Notes: a model not told the origin generated them from the sequence alone. A stretch of DNA of 64,000 nucleotides from Allobosea sp. (GCF_017308075.1 NZ_JAFKFX010000030.1:124001-188000); one strand, 5' to 3'; positions 9,101-17,520 are shown, counted from the first letter of the stretch. Program-made: numbers and translations.

Positions 9101-10174
9101 CTTCATCTCCTCGTCGACGATATAGGCGGTGTAGTTTGGGATCGGCCGGCCGATCGTCACGGGCTGGCCGGGCTCGACCAGTGCTGCCGTCGCGACCACC
9201 GTCGCCTCGGTCGGGCCGTAGCTGTTGAGAATGCGCCGGCCGGGCCTCGACCATTTCTGCACGACCCCCGGCGGCAGCGCCTCGCCGCCGAGAATGATCA
9301 GCCTCAGCGACGGAATGTCGGCGGGCAGGATGCCGAGTAGCGTCGGCACCGTGTCGATCATCGTGACGCCGGCTTCGGTCAGGATCGCCGGCAGCTTCTC
9401 GGCATCGCCCATCATCTCCGGCGAGGCCACGAAAAGCGTCGCGCCTGCGAGATAGGGCGTCCAGATCTCCTCCATCGACAGGTCGAAGGCAACCGAGGCG
9501 CCCTGGAAGACGATGTCGTCCGGCCCCATGCCGTAGAGCACGTTCCCCGAGCGCAGGAAGTGGCAGATATTGCGATGGCTGATGACGATCGCCTTGGGGA
9601 CGCCCGTCGAGCCCGAAGTGTAGATCAGATAGGCCGGATGGTCGGGCGTCAGCCCGGCCGGCCGGGCCGGCGGCAAGGTGCCGTCGCTCGCGGCCGCGAG
9701 CTCCTGCGGCGACCAGATGGTGCGGTCGGTGGCAGCCGCCCTCGCCTTCCAGTCGGCCTGCGTCACCAGCCCCTTGGCGCTGGCATCGTCGAGACAGGTC
9801 GCGATGCGCTCGACCGGCGCCTCGGCATCGAAGGGCAGCCAGGCGGCGCCTGACAGGGTGATCGCGATCTGCGCCACCAGAAGATCGATGCCGCGCGACA
9901 TCCAGAGCCCGACCATGTCGCCCGGGCCGATGCCGGCGAGAGCCAGACCACGCGCCTGCGCCTGCGCCTGTTCCCAGACCTGGGCATAGGTGAGACGGCG
10001 CGCACCGGAGATCATCGCCGGATGGTCAGGGCGACTCGCGACCGTCGCGGCAAATATCTCGGCGAGGACCTCGTCGCGGATCAGCTCCGGCAGCTTCTCG
10101 CCGGCCAGCATGGCCAGAGGCCTTGCACCCTGGGCGAGCTCATCATCGGCGGAAATTGCGCTGATTTCGTTCAT
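6164..10174 (-). CDS. Pls/PosA-type non-ribosomal peptide synthetase
   Basis: Single-module membrane-bound synthetase of 1336 residues. Residues about 20-520 form an adenylation domain with YTSGSTGVPK (185-194), NSYGPTEAT (317-325), YRSGD (404-408), HGRIDDQVKIRGFRVELGE (421-439) and SGKVDRK (511-517). A carrier domain follows, with the phosphopantetheine serine in LGGHSLL at residue 571. The remaining ~740 residues alternate membrane helices with three left-handed beta-helix (hexapeptide) domains, the layout of epsilon-poly-lysine synthetase (Pls) and of the TIGR02353 terminal domain. No condensation or thioesterase domain is seen. The pocket residues, aligned by hand to GrsA, are D231, L232, E235, D274, I294, G296, S318, V326, V327 and K513, resembling codes for basic amino acids. 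The gene stands alone. The start at 10174 gives MNEISAISAD; an upstream in-frame ATG at 10273 would add a low-complexity tail. Confidence 0.9.
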   Translation of the reverse strand: MNEISAISADDELAQGARPLAMLAGEKLPELIRDEVLAEIFAATVASRPDHPAMISGARRLTYAQVWEQAQAQARGLALAGIGPGDMVGLWMSRGIDLLVAQIAITLSGAAWLPFDAEAPVERIATCLDDASAKGLVTQADWKARAAATDRTIWSPQELAAASDGTLPPARPAGLTPDHPAYLIYTSGSTGVPKAIVISHRNICHFLRSGNVLYGMGPDDIVFQGASVAFDLSMEEIWTPYLAGATLFVASPEMMGDAEKLPAILTEAGVTMIDTVPTLLGILPADIPSLRLIILGGEALPPGVVQKWSRPGRRILNSYGPTEATVVATAALVEPGQPVTIGRPIPNYTAYIVDEEMKLTGIGQQGELLIGGPGVAKGYHLRPELTAEKFIANPFGGTEDPILYRSGDAVSLDENGNIVFHGRIDDQVKIRGFRVELGEIETALSDEAGISQAAVVLRTDDGIERLVAFLVGEPGVQLEGAVLRASLREKLPPYMIPAHFEPIGSLPRMVSGKVDRKMLKAAPLTAPAASGEQEPPRNATEATLLDAAKRVLGAQALPLEADFFVDLGGHSLLAARFISIVRETPAYAGITLQDVYGARTLRAMAALLDSRGAQVAEDLSFTPPSLLRRFLCGLAQAAALPIIISLSTAQWLGIFVSYMLLSGEELSLGGQVLALLGIYVAITIITGFISIGLKWLVLGRTKPGVYPLWGVYYFRWWFASRVAGLVHIKWLQGTPVMRFYWRLLGAKVGRDVIISDYEAGAVDLIEIGDYTTLGSKTTFANAEAVGANLIIGRVKIGKDVYAGSSVVFGHDCVVGDHAEIGDLTPIAPGMQIGEAEIWDGSPARKTGMVDVAALPEQAQASGKRRAALTLFYIVMLIVLPPISLLPIFPAFWLFDKIDNWVATWSDVSYLWYLPFLTWPTAIGLISITVFLIIALRWLILPRVNSGSYSIHSGFYARKWTVALATEVTLETLSSLFATIYMRFWYRMMGAGIGQGSEISTNLSGRYDITGIGAGNFIADEVIFGDEDMRRGYMRLDLTRTGDQVFVGNDAVVPPGAVIPDKVLIGIKSKPPANELMSPGDTWFGSPPIKLPTRQKVDLGADWTYKPSLGKKLARAGFEALHTSFPAMLFITFGTIAVDLVLQQKIFDRDWVGLGLAFMGCAVVIAILQALICALMKWLLMGVYKPVMKPMWSFWAMRTEAVSVLYWGLGGKVLLDYLRGTPFLPWFLRLFGAQYGQGVWLDSTDITEFDCIKVGDFCTVNAHSALQTHLYEDRVMKVGRVHLGKGVCVGAGATVLYDTHVGDYAQIGLLTVIMKGENLPANTRWEGAPAVPAKAAH

Positions 10175-10449
10175 TCTGCCCCGCAGCGGCGACCACCGAC
10201 GCCGTTGCGTTCGGGCCCGGAAAACCCGCTGCGCATCCCGGCCTCCGGCGGCTAAAGCCGCACCTTCATCCACGCCAATGCGGACGCATCCCCTTCGCGC
10301 CCGCGCCCGCTCGAACCTTAGACCTTGAACGCCGCAGCCGCGCGGCTCCCCGTCGAGCGTAACTGCTCAGTTCGCGATGAATGCCCTATGAACGCCGGAG
10401 GGACAAGCCGAAACGCGGTTAAGGGCTCATCGCGGAGCGCAGCTTTCGG

Positions 10450-11037
10450 TTACTTCCAGCTCGCCTTGTCGCCTTCGACGACCAGGATCTTGCCCTGCCA
10501 GATCTCGACCTTCGCGGCTTCCGCCGGGTCGACCGCGCCGATCAGCGCCAGCACGGCGCGCGCCACGCCGCCATGGCTGACCATCACGGTGTCCGGTGCC
10601 ATCGCCTCCAGAGACGGGCGGATGCGCTCCGCCAGCATTCGGTAGCTCTCGCCGCCGGGCGGCACGAAACCCCATTTGTCACGCTCGCGCGCCTGGGCGA
10701 GCTCACGCTCGCTCTTGCGGATCTCGCGCCAGGTGAAGCCCTCCCAATCCCCGAAGGTCAGCTCCTTGAGCTGATCGTCGATGCGGTAATCCTCGGGCGG
10801 CAGGGAAAGCTCGTTGCGCAGGATGGTCATCGTCTCGCGAGCCCGATGCATCGGCGAGGCGACATAGGCACTTGTCGCGAATTCCGGCTTCAGCGCCCGC
10901 AGCCGGTCGGCGACCTCGGCCGCCTGCATCCGGCCGAGCGCGTTCAGCGGGATGTCCTGCGAGCCTTGCAGACGGCCCTCACGGTTCCAATCGGTTTCGC
11001 CATGGCGGACGAGGAAAAGGCGACCAGGAAGCGACAT
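10450..11037 (-). CDS. histidine phosphatase family protein (phosphoglycerate-mutase-like)
   Basis: Cytoplasmic phosphatase of the histidine-phosphatase superfamily, 195 residues. The catalytic LVRHGETDWNREGRLQG (around residues 8-24) carries the phospho-accepting histidine. The second histidine is in MVSHGGVARA near residue 157. RARETMTIL and FGDWEGFTWREI are also typical of the cobalamin/GpmB-like branch. ATG 11037 gives MSLPGRLF; ATG 11046 three codons upstream is an alternative. The true substrate is not deducible; a separate iPGM-type glycolytic mutase occurs at 34310-35824, so this is probably not the main glycolytic enzyme. It is divergent from folP with 148 bp between the starts. Confidence 0.85.
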   Translation of the reverse strand: MSLPGRLFLVRHGETDWNREGRLQGSQDIPLNALGRMQAAEVADRLRALKPEFATSAYVASPMHRARETMTILRNELSLPPEDYRIDDQLKELTFGDWEGFTWREIRKSERELAQARERDKWGFVPPGGESYRMLAERIRPSLEAMAPDTVMVSHGGVARAVLALIGAVDPAEAAKVEIWQGKILVVEGDKASWK

Positions 11038-11185
11038 GCGTATCATGCCCTGCCTCATGCACGCTCGCGCCCGCAGCGTCAAAGCGGCGAAAGCGCCGCA
11101 GGGCTGCCTCACATGCATGCGAGCTTTCCGGTGGCCGGGACAGCGCAGCCTGTGTATAGGCGGCTCTCGCCCTCCAGGTCGCCGC

Positions 11186-12019
11186 ATGAACACCTCTCTA
11201 ACCTTGCCGGACGGCCGCAGGCTCGCCTTCGGAACCGCCCCCCTGCTGATGGGCGTGGTCAACGTCACGCCCGATTCCTTCTCCGATGGCGGCCTCTTCG
11301 CCGATCCCGCCATCGCCGTCGCGCATGGCCTGAAGCTGGCGCAGCAGGGCGCAGACATCGTCGATATCGGCGGCGAATCGACCAGGCCCGGCCATGAGCG
11401 CCTCGATGCGCAGGCCGAGCTGGCCCGCGTCCTGCCGGTGGTCGCCGGCATCGCCGCCGCGAGCCCGGTGCCGATCTCGATCGACACCTACAAGGCCGAG
11501 GTCGCCGAGGCGGCGCTGAAGGCAGGCGCCGCGCTCGTCAACGATGTCTGGGGCTGCCAGCGCGAGCCGGCCATCGCCGGGGTCGCCGCCCGCTTCGGCG
11601 CACCGATGGTGCTGATGCACAATCGCGACAGCGTCGATGCCAGCCTCGACATCCTCGCCGAAGTGCTGCGTTTCCTGGAAAAATCCATCGGCATCGCCGT
11701 CGCGGCCGGAGTTCCGCGCGGGCAGATCGTCGTCGATCCCGGCATCGGCTTCGGCAAGACGCCGGAGCAGAACCTCGCCTTGATCGAGAAGCTCGATCGG
11801 CTGCCGGAGGCGCTCGGCTGCGCGGTCCTGCTCGGCGCCTCGCGGAAGTCGACGCTCGGCCTCGTCACCGGCAAGACAATCCCGGCCGAGCGGCTCGCGG
11901 CCACGCTCGCCGCCCATCTCTACGGGGTGATGCGCGGCGCCGCGATCATCCGGGCCCATGACATCGACGAACATGTCGACGCGCTCAAGATCTGGGCCGC
12001 GATCAGGAGGACGGCATGA
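11186..12019 (+). CDS. folP: dihydropteroate synthase
   Basis: Joins p-aminobenzoate to the pterin pyrophosphate to make dihydropteroate, a folate-pathway step and the sulfonamide target. The protein has 277 residues, normal size. The signatures GVVNVTPDSFSDGG (around residues 24-37), GGESTRPG (around 63-70), DPGIGFGKTPEQN (around 191-203) and GASRKSTLG (around 225-233) are all intact. The ATG at 11186 is followed directly by a strand that leads into the TIM barrel. The last four bases overlap folB (ATGA at 12016-12019), so folP-folB-folK form a coupled three-gene folate operon. Confidence 0.96.
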   Translation: MNTSLTLPDGRRLAFGTAPLLMGVVNVTPDSFSDGGLFADPAIAVAHGLKLAQQGADIVDIGGESTRPGHERLDAQAELARVLPVVAGIAAASPVPISIDTYKAEVAEAALKAGAALVNDVWGCQREPAIAGVAARFGAPMVLMHNRDSVDASLDILAEVLRFLEKSIGIAVAAGVPRGQIVVDPGIGFGKTPEQNLALIEKLDRLPEALGCAVLLGASRKSTLGLVTGKTIPAERLAATLAAHLYGVMRGAAIIRAHDIDEHVDALKIWAAIRRTA

Positions 12020-12390
12020 GCGCGACCGGTCAGATCTTCATCGAGGCGCTCGACCTCTACGCCTATCATGGCCATTTCGCCGAGGAGGGCCGCCTCGGCC
12101 AGCGCTTCTCGATGGACCTCGTCCTCGACTGCGACCTGCGCACATCATCGGTCAGCGACGACCTCGCCGACACCGTCGACTATGGCGAGGTGGTCGCGCT
12201 CGTCACCCGCACCTTCTCGGCTCGGCGCTTCAAGCTTCTGGAAGCCGCGGCGCGCGCGCTCGCCGACGCGATCCTGGCACAATATCCGCCGGTGACCCGC
12301 GTCTCGGTCACCCTGCGCAAACCCTCGCCGCCCATCCCCGGCCGGATGGAATCGGTCGGCATCAAGCTGGACTTCCAGCGTGAGGCTTGA
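12016..12390 (+). CDS. folB: dihydroneopterin aldolase
   Basis: Converts 7,8-dihydroneopterin to 6-hydroxymethyl-dihydropterin plus glycolaldehyde. The protein has 124 residues, typical for FolB. Seen are the N-terminal EALDLYAYHGHFAEEGRLGQ with the conserved tyrosine and histidine, the DTVDYGEVVALV substrate segment and a C-terminal VTLRKPSPPIPGRMESVG. The start overlaps the folP stop by four bases, and the 3' end overlaps folK by 11 bases. It supplies the substrate of FolK, the next gene. Confidence 0.95.
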   Translation: MSATGQIFIEALDLYAYHGHFAEEGRLGQRFSMDLVLDCDLRTSSVSDDLADTVDYGEVVALVTRTFSARRFKLLEAAARALADAILAQYPPVTRVSVTLRKPSPPIPGRMESVGIKLDFQREA

Positions 12391-12895
12391 AGCGACGCTC
12401 GGCCTGGGCGGCAATATCGGTGATCCCGTCGCAGCCTTCGCCGCGGCCCTGGCACGGCTGCGCGCTCACCCTGCCGTGTCGGTCAAGGCGACCTCCTCTG
12501 TCTGGCGCACCGCCCCCTGGGGCAAGCTCGACCAGCCGGAATTCCGCAATATGGCCGTGCTGCTGGAAACCTCGCTACCGGCCGAGGATCTGCTCGACCT
12601 CTGCCTCGCCATCGAGCGCGAGAGCGGTCGCGAACGTGGCGAGCGCTGGGGGCCGCGCACGCTCGACATCGACATCCTGACCTATGGCGGCCAGACGATC
12701 GACCGGCCCGGCCTGCAGGTCCCGCATCCGCGCATCGCCGAACGCGCCTTCGTGCTGGCGCCGCTCGCCGAGATCGCGCCGGGAATGCGGATTGCCGGAC
12801 GCAGCGTCCCGGACTTGCTGGCCGCGCTCGGCGACGACGATATCGGCCAGGACGAGGCCGGAACACTGCGATTGCAGGCTGCGCTTGCCCGCTAG
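12380..12895 (+). CDS. folK: 6-hydroxymethyl-dihydropterin pyrophosphokinase
   Basis: Transfers pyrophosphate from ATP to hydroxymethyl-dihydropterin, giving the FolP substrate. The protein has 171 residues. The HPPK signatures are present: LGLGGNIGDP at the N-terminus and the ERWGPRTLDIDILTYGG block near residues 91-107, with the two metal-binding aspartates. The start lies inside the end of folB (11-bp overlap), so translation is probably coupled. It is the last gene of the folate operon, and the next gene (fabI) converges on it. Confidence 0.95.
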   Translation: MRLEATLGLGGNIGDPVAAFAAALARLRAHPAVSVKATSSVWRTAPWGKLDQPEFRNMAVLLETSLPAEDLLDLCLAIERESGRERGERWGPRTLDIDILTYGGQTIDRPGLQVPHPRIAERAFVLAPLAEIAPGMRIAGRSVPDLLAALGDDDIGQDEAGTLRLQAALAR

Positions 12896-12913
12896 ATCCG
12901 CGTGACCGCGACC

Positions 12914-12950
12914 GTCATCCGGGCCAGCGCATGCGCAGCCTCGGGATGAC
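12914..12950. terminator. hairpin between convergent folK and fabI
   Basis: Inverted arms GTCATCC (12914-12920) and GGATGAC (12944-12950) enclose a GC-rich loop. There is no T-tract on either strand. It may work as a bidirectional stop between convergent genes or be a decayed palindromic repeat. Confidence 0.35.
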
Positions 12951-12994
12951 GCAATGTTTCCTGGAAAACGGCAGAGAGGCCGAACTGGCCCGGC

Positions 12995-13834
12995 TCACTC
13001 GCCCTTGTCGAGCGAGATGTCCGGCGCGGTCGGCACCTTCATGCCGACGACATGATAGCCGGCGTCGACATGCATGATCTCGCCGGTGATGCCGCGCGAC
13101 ATGTCGGAGACGAGGAAGACCGCGGTCTCGCCGACCTCCTCGATCGTCACGGTGCGGCGCAGCGGCGAGTTGTACTCGTTCCACTTCAGGATGTAGCGGA
13201 AATCGCCGATGCCGGAGGCGGCCAGCGTCTTGATCGGTCCGGCCGAGATCGCGTTGACGCGGATCTTGGAAGGGCCGAGATCGGCGGCGAGATATTGCAC
13301 GCTCGATTCCAGCGCCGCCTTGGCGACGCCCATGACGTTGTAATGCGGCATCCACTTCTCGGCGCCGTAATAGGTCAGCGTCAGCAGCGAGCCGCCATCG
13401 CTCATCAGCTTCTCGGCACGCTGCGTGATCGCAGTGAAGGAATAGCAGGAGATCAGCAAGGACTTGGTGAAATTCGCCTCGCTGGTCTCGACATAGCGGC
13501 CGGTCAGCTCGTCCTTGTCGGAGAAGGCGATGCAGTGCACGACGAAGTCGAGCTTGCCCCAGAGCTTCTCGACCTCGGCGAAGACCGCGTCGATCGTCGC
13601 GCCGTCGGTGACGTCGCAATGGCCGACGACATGGCCGCCAAGCTCCTTCGCCAGCGGCTCGACACGCTTCTTCAGCGCATCGCCCTGATAGGTGAAGGCG
13701 AGCTCGGCGCCGGCATCGGCGGCCGCCTTGGCAATGCCCCAGGCGATCGAACGGTTGTTGGCGACGCCCATGACGAGGCCGCGTTTGCCCTTGAGCAGGT
13801 TGGCGGTGGGGGCGACGCTGCTGGAATCAGCCAT
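12995..13834 (-). CDS. fabI: enoyl-[acyl-carrier-protein] reductase (NADH)
   Basis: Last reductive step of fatty-acid elongation: reduces trans-2-enoyl-ACP with NADH. The protein has 279 residues, normal for FabI. Seen are the nucleotide-binding GVANNRSIAWGIAKA (around residues 23-37), typical of the atypical FabI Rossmann motif, the catalytic Y...M...K region in YYGAEKWMPHYNVMGVAKAA (around 155-174) and the C-terminal VDAGYHVVGM. It is transcribed toward folK and seems monocistronic; dnaJ-like lies 200 bp upstream on the same strand. Alphaproteobacteria often carry more than one copy, so it need not be the only one. Confidence 0.95.
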   Translation of the reverse strand: MADSSSVAPTANLLKGKRGLVMGVANNRSIAWGIAKAAADAGAELAFTYQGDALKKRVEPLAKELGGHVVGHCDVTDGATIDAVFAEVEKLWGKLDFVVHCIAFSDKDELTGRYVETSEANFTKSLLISCYSFTAITQRAEKLMSDGGSLLTLTYYGAEKWMPHYNVMGVAKAALESSVQYLAADLGPSKIRVNAISAGPIKTLAASGIGDFRYILKWNEYNSPLRRTVTIEEVGETAVFLVSDMSRGITGEIMHVDAGYHVVGMKVPTAPDISLDKGE

Positions 13835-14034
13835 CTCGGACCTTCAAACTGGACGAACCGGAGGGTCTCTTAGAGCAGGCGGTGAGAACTGGGAACCGCT
13901 TTTCGCTGCGGGCCGGTTCCAACGCTTTGGATAAGAGACGGATTCGGCCGGAGCAGGATACCGGCCGGCCATGCCGCCCGGTCCCCCGTCCTATCGCGAC
14001 TGCTGGCGTGAGGGTTTCGCCCGGCGCAATCCGG

Positions 14035-14952
14035 TCAGCCAGCCCGCGCCTTCATCAGCGCCGTCAGCTCGGCATCCTCCGCCGGCATCTCGATGTCGAG
14101 CGCGACGAAGAGGTCGCCGAACTCGCCCTTCTTCTCGGTCGGCAGGCCCTTGCCGCGCAGGCGGAACTGCCGTGTCGTGCCGGTCATCGGCGGTACCTTC
14201 ATCTCGACCGTTCCGGACAGGGTCGGCACATGGATCGGTCCGCCGAGCACCGCCGTGGCGAGCGGCACGGCGACGCGGCTGCGCAGATCATGCCCGTCTA
14301 TGGTGAAGCGCGGGTCGGGCCTGACCTTGATCGTCATCAGGACGTCGCCGCTCTCACCGGTGAGCGGATGCGGCTGGCCTAGCCCGCGCAGGCGCATCAC
14401 CTTGCCGTCGGCGACGCCTTCGGGGATCGTCACCTCGACCTCCCGGCCGCCCGGCAGCTTGACCCGGCGCGTCGCTCCCTTCACCGCATCGGCCAGCGCG
14501 ACCTCGAGCGTGAAACTCTGCTCCGGCGGCTTCGGCGGCGGGCTCGCGCGGCCACGACCGCCGCGACGCGCGGCATCGCCGAACAGCGAGCCGAAGATGT
14601 CCGCCGGGTCGAAGCCGGCATCCCCACCCTGGCCGAAGGGCGAGCCGCCCTGACCGAAATGATACTCGAAGCCTCCCTGGCGCCCGCCGCCGCGGCCGGC
14701 GCCCATGCCTTCGAAGCCGGAGAATTTCGGCTTGCCCTCGGCATCGATCTCGCCGCGGTCGAACTGCTTGCGCTTAGCCTCGTCGCCGAGAATCTCATAG
14801 GCGCCGTTCAGCTCGGCGAAACGATCCTGCGCCTTGGGATCGTTCTGGTTACGGTCGGGGTGCAGGTCCTTGGCGCGGCGGCGATACGCCTTCTTGATCT
14901 CGGCATCGCTCGCCGATTTCGCCACGCCCAGAACCTGATACGGATCACGCAT
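14035..14952 (-). CDS. DnaJ-class (CbpA-like) co-chaperone without zinc finger
   Basis: J-domain co-chaperone that stimulates DnaK ATPase. The protein has 305 residues. The J domain occupies residues 3-68 with the catalytic HPD at 31-33 (KDLHPDRNQND). A glycine- and phenylalanine-rich linker follows (about 85-140), then the two C-terminal substrate-binding barrels (about 150-300). No CxxCxGxG zinc repeats are present, so this is the type II (CbpA/DjlA-like) class, not DnaJ proper. In related rhizobia the same gene lies beside pdxH and an RT0821-type lipoprotein, as here. Confidence 0.9.
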   Translation of the reverse strand: MRDPYQVLGVAKSASDAEIKKAYRRRAKDLHPDRNQNDPKAQDRFAELNGAYEILGDEAKRKQFDRGEIDAEGKPKFSGFEGMGAGRGGGRQGGFEYHFGQGGSPFGQGGDAGFDPADIFGSLFGDAARRGGRGRASPPPKPPEQSFTLEVALADAVKGATRRVKLPGGREVEVTIPEGVADGKVMRLRGLGQPHPLTGESGDVLMTIKVRPDPRFTIDGHDLRSRVAVPLATAVLGGPIHVPTLSGTVEMKVPPMTGTTRQFRLRGKGLPTEKKGEFGDLFVALDIEMPAEDAELTALMKARAG

Positions 14953-15044
14953 ACATGCACCCCTGATGAATTGAGTCTCCCAGCACGCCGGAAGCGCTTC
15001 CTAGATGGGGTGACTGTGGCGCGTTGGCAACAGGGGGACTGCGC

Positions 15045-15584
15045 TCAGGCCGTGCCTTTCCAGGTCTTGGCGTCCTTGACCGCCCATTCCCCACCGGAAG
15101 GTCGGCAGGCCGTGCCCTGCAGCCTGACCGGACCGCTCTGCAGCGCCATCGAGGCAAGGAAGGCGCGGCAGATCTCGTCTTCCTTGAGGAAGGGGCCACC
15201 GACCGGCGTGAAGGTGCCCTTCATGCCGCTCTGGGCATTGTCCCAGGAGACCGGCGCACCATTGCCCTGCGGGTCGAGCGCCAGCGCCATCGCCCCTTCG
15301 GCCCGCCGCCAGTCCTCCGGGCCGAGATCGGGCGCCAGCGCGACCAGCGGGCCGCGCTCCGGCCCGCCACGCGCCGGCAGCACCGAAGAGGTCGTCATGG
15401 CGACCTCGTCCTCGGCCTTGCTCGACAGCCCGAGGATCGGAAAGGACATCGAGCAGCCGGCCGAGGCCAGCGCCAGCAGCAGCGCGCCGGCCAAGGATGC
15501 CCGGCGCGCAACCGGGCTGCGCTCACAGGGGCTCTGGCCCGCACGCCGCACGGGTCTATATATGTCTCGCAACTCAAACCGCAT
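15045..15584 (-). CDS. RT0821/Lpp0805-family surface lipoprotein
   Basis: Small envelope lipoprotein, 179 residues. A signal peptide with the lipobox LASAGC places the lipidated cysteine at residue 44. The N-terminal extension ahead of the hydrophobic stretch is long, so the real start may be the in-frame GTG at 15548 (VRRAGQSP). The mature part contains the family pattern [18 protein letters not shown] followed by CRAF and [11 protein letters not shown], with paired cysteines. Function is unknown in this family; related domains occur in outer-membrane lipoproteins. It is divergent from pdxH and downstream of nothing obvious. Confidence 0.75.
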   Translation of the reverse strand: MRFELRDIYRPVRRAGQSPCERSPVARRASLAGALLLALASAGCSMSFPILGLSSKAEDEVAMTTSSVLPARGGPERGPLVALAPDLGPEDWRRAEGAMALALDPQGNGAPVSWDNAQSGMKGTFTPVGGPFLKEDEICRAFLASMALQSGPVRLQGTACRPSGGEWAVKDAKTWKGTA

Positions 15585-15634
15585 TACGGATCGCGCTCGC
15601 CCGACGCTTCCTGAAACCTCCGAGGATTAAGCAC

Positions 15635-16249
15635 GTGAATGCGTTAACGAGCGGTGACTTCACCGAGGCCAGCGAGCCCTTCGCCCTGTTCGAGAGCTGG
15701 TTCGAGGAGGCCAAAACCTCCGAGCCGAACGACCCCAACGCCATGGCGCTGGCGACCGTCGACGCCGACGGTCTGCCAAATTGCCGCATGGTCCTGCTGA
15801 ACGGGCGCGGCCCGGACGGGTTCGTCTTCTACACCAACACGCAGAGCCAGAAGGGCGAGGAACTGCTCGGCCAGAGCAAGGCCGCGGTGCTGTTCCACTG
15901 GAAGAGCCTGCGCCGCCAGATCCGGATCCGTGGTCCGGTCTCGGTGGTCGGCGATGCCGAGGCCGATGCCTATTTCCAATCGCGCCCGCGCGACAGCCGG
16001 ATCGGCGCCTGGGCCTCGCAGCAGTCGCGGCCTCTGGAGAGCAGGTTTGCTCTTGAAAAGGCGGTCGCCGCCCATGCGCTGAAGTTCGGGGTCGGCGAGA
16101 TTCCGCGTCCGCCGCACTGGACCGGCTTCCGGATCGCGCCGATCTATATGGAATTCTGGCGCGACGGCGCCTTCCGCTTGCATGACCGCATCGTCTTCCG
16201 CCGCGCCTCGCCAGGCGAGGCCTGGACGAAGACCCGGCTCTATCCCTGA
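15635..16249 (+). CDS. pdxH: pyridoxamine 5'-phosphate oxidase
   Basis: FMN enzyme that oxidises pyridoxamine- or pyridoxine-phosphate to pyridoxal 5'-phosphate, the final step of B6 synthesis and salvage. The protein has 204 residues. Seen are [18 protein letters not shown] (FMN site, around residues 49-66), the RQIRIRGPV core, [16 protein letters not shown] (around 111-126) and the C-terminal RLYP that ends all PdxH proteins. The start is GTG 15635, with AGGATTAAG upstream; no ATG fits the conserved N-terminus. The next gene begins 15 bp later. Confidence 0.95.
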   Translation: MNALTSGDFTEASEPFALFESWFEEAKTSEPNDPNAMALATVDADGLPNCRMVLLNGRGPDGFVFYTNTQSQKGEELLGQSKAAVLFHWKSLRRQIRIRGPVSVVGDAEADAYFQSRPRDSRIGAWASQQSRPLESRFALEKAVAAHALKFGVGEIPRPPHWTGFRIAPIYMEFWRDGAFRLHDRIVFRRASPGEAWTKTRLYP

Positions 16250-16264
16250 GGGAAGTCTCGTTCC

Positions 16265-17041
16265 ATGGCCATGCCCAAATTCGACTTTCCGAAGACCGAG
16301 CCGGGCAAGCGCCCGGTCATGCTGCTGACCGGTGCCAGCCGCGGCATCGGCCACGCCACCGTCATGCAGTTCGCCATGGCGGGCTGGCGCATCCTGTCCT
16401 GCTCGCGCCAGGCCTTCTCGGAGAAATGCCCCTGGCCCTCCGGCGCCGACGACCATGTCCAGATCGACCTCGGCGACCCCGAGGACACGATGCGCGGCAT
16501 CGCCGAAATCAAGAAGCGTCTCGCCGCCGAAGGCGGCAAGCTTCATGCGCTGGTCAACAATGCCGGCATCTCGCCGAAGGGACAGGGCGGCGCGCGCCTC
16601 GGCGCCGCGACGACCTCGTTCAACGACTGGCACAAGGTCTTCCAGGTCAATTTCTTCGCGCCGATCATGCTGGCGCGCGGCCTGCTCGACGAGCTGAAGG
16701 CGGCCAAGGGCACGATCGTCAACGTCACCTCGATCGCCGGCTCGCGCGTCCACCCCTTCGCCGGCGCGGCCTACGCCACCTCGAAGGCGGCGCTCGCCAG
16801 CCTGACCCGCGAAATGGCCGCCGATTTCGGCCCGCTCGGCATCCGCGTCAACGCGATCTCGCCCGGCGAGATCGACACCGCGATTCTCTCGCCCGGCACC
16901 GACAAGATCGTCGAGAAGCTGCCAATGCAGCGGCTCGGCAAAACCGAGGAGGTCGCCAAGGCGATCTATTTCCTCTGCACCGACGCCTCGAGCTATGTCA
17001 CCGGCGCCGAGCTGCACATCAATGGCGGGCAGCACGTTTGA
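16265..17041 (+). CDS. SDR family oxidoreductase
   Basis: Short-chain dehydrogenase/reductase, 258 residues, cytoplasmic, NAD(P)-dependent. Seen are TGASRGIGHATV (cofactor site, residues 21-32), NNAGISP (around 98-104), the catalytic serine in NVTSIAGSRV, YATSKAALASLTREMAADFG (active-site Tyr and Lys, around 172-191) and NAISPGEIDT. A Cys-rich stretch LSCSRQAFSEKCPWP replaces the usual acidic residue after the second strand, suggesting NADP preference (inference). It is 15 bp after pdxH and overlaps the NUDIX gene by four bases. Substrate unknown. Confidence 0.9.
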   Translation: MAMPKFDFPKTEPGKRPVMLLTGASRGIGHATVMQFAMAGWRILSCSRQAFSEKCPWPSGADDHVQIDLGDPEDTMRGIAEIKKRLAAEGGKLHALVNNAGISPKGQGGARLGAATTSFNDWHKVFQVNFFAPIMLARGLLDELKAAKGTIVNVTSIAGSRVHPFAGAAYATSKAALASLTREMAADFGPLGIRVNAISPGEIDTAILSPGTDKIVEKLPMQRLGKTEEVAKAIYFLCTDASSYVTGAELHINGGQHV

Positions 17042-17520
17042 GCGCGCAGGGCGGCCGCGTCATCCCCTTCCCGGCGACCGGCAGGCAGCCGGTGCGGCCG
17101 GTGCTGGCCGCCTCGGTCGCCGTCTTCCGTGACGGCAAGGTGCTGCTCGCGACCCGCACCAAGCCTCCGGCCGACCAGCTCTGGTCGCTGCCCGGCGGCA
17201 AGGTCGAGCTCGGCGAGAACCTCGAGGCGGCCGCTTTGCGCGAGCTGGCGGAAGAGGTCGGCGTCAGCGCCCGGATCATCGGCTTCAACCGCCATGTCGA
17301 GATCATGGGGCGCGATCCGGAAGGGGTGGTTACGCATCACTTCGTCGTCGCCTCCTTCGTCGGCGAATGGCTCGAAGGCGAGCCGAAGCCAGGGCCGGAA
17401 GCCGGCGCGGTGATGTGGGCCGATCCGCTGCGGCTCGGCGGCATTCCGACGACGCGCGAGCTCGGCGACGTGCTGCGCCGCGCCGCCGCGATCTTCTCGA
17501 GAGAGACCGGCGGCCCATGA
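17038..17520 (+). CDS. NUDIX hydrolase
   Basis: Hydrolase of nucleoside-diphosphate-linked compounds, 160 residues. The Nudix box GGKVELGENLEAAALRELAE...EVG (around residues 53-77) is intact, with all metal-binding glutamates. The start is assigned to TTG 17038, which overlaps the SDR stop (TTGA); GTG codons a little downstream (from about 17092) are alternatives. The 3' end overlaps the TIGR02301 gene by four bases. ADP-ribose-type or mutator activity is possible; the substrate is not predictable. Confidence 0.85.
   Translation: MSAQGGRVIPFPATGRQPVRPVLAASVAVFRDGKVLLATRTKPPADQLWSLPGGKVELGENLEAAALRELAEEVGVSARIIGFNRHVEIMGRDPEGVVTHHFVVASFVGEWLEGEPKPGPEAGAVMWADPLRLGGIPTTRELGDVLRRAAAIFSRETGGP

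Noticed and set aside
6167-9340. Open frame of about 1057 codons opposite the NRPS gene
   Set aside because: It lies antisense to conserved adenylation and beta-helix sequence, has an Arg/Asp/His-rich composition typical of GC-rich shadow frames, and shows no domain.
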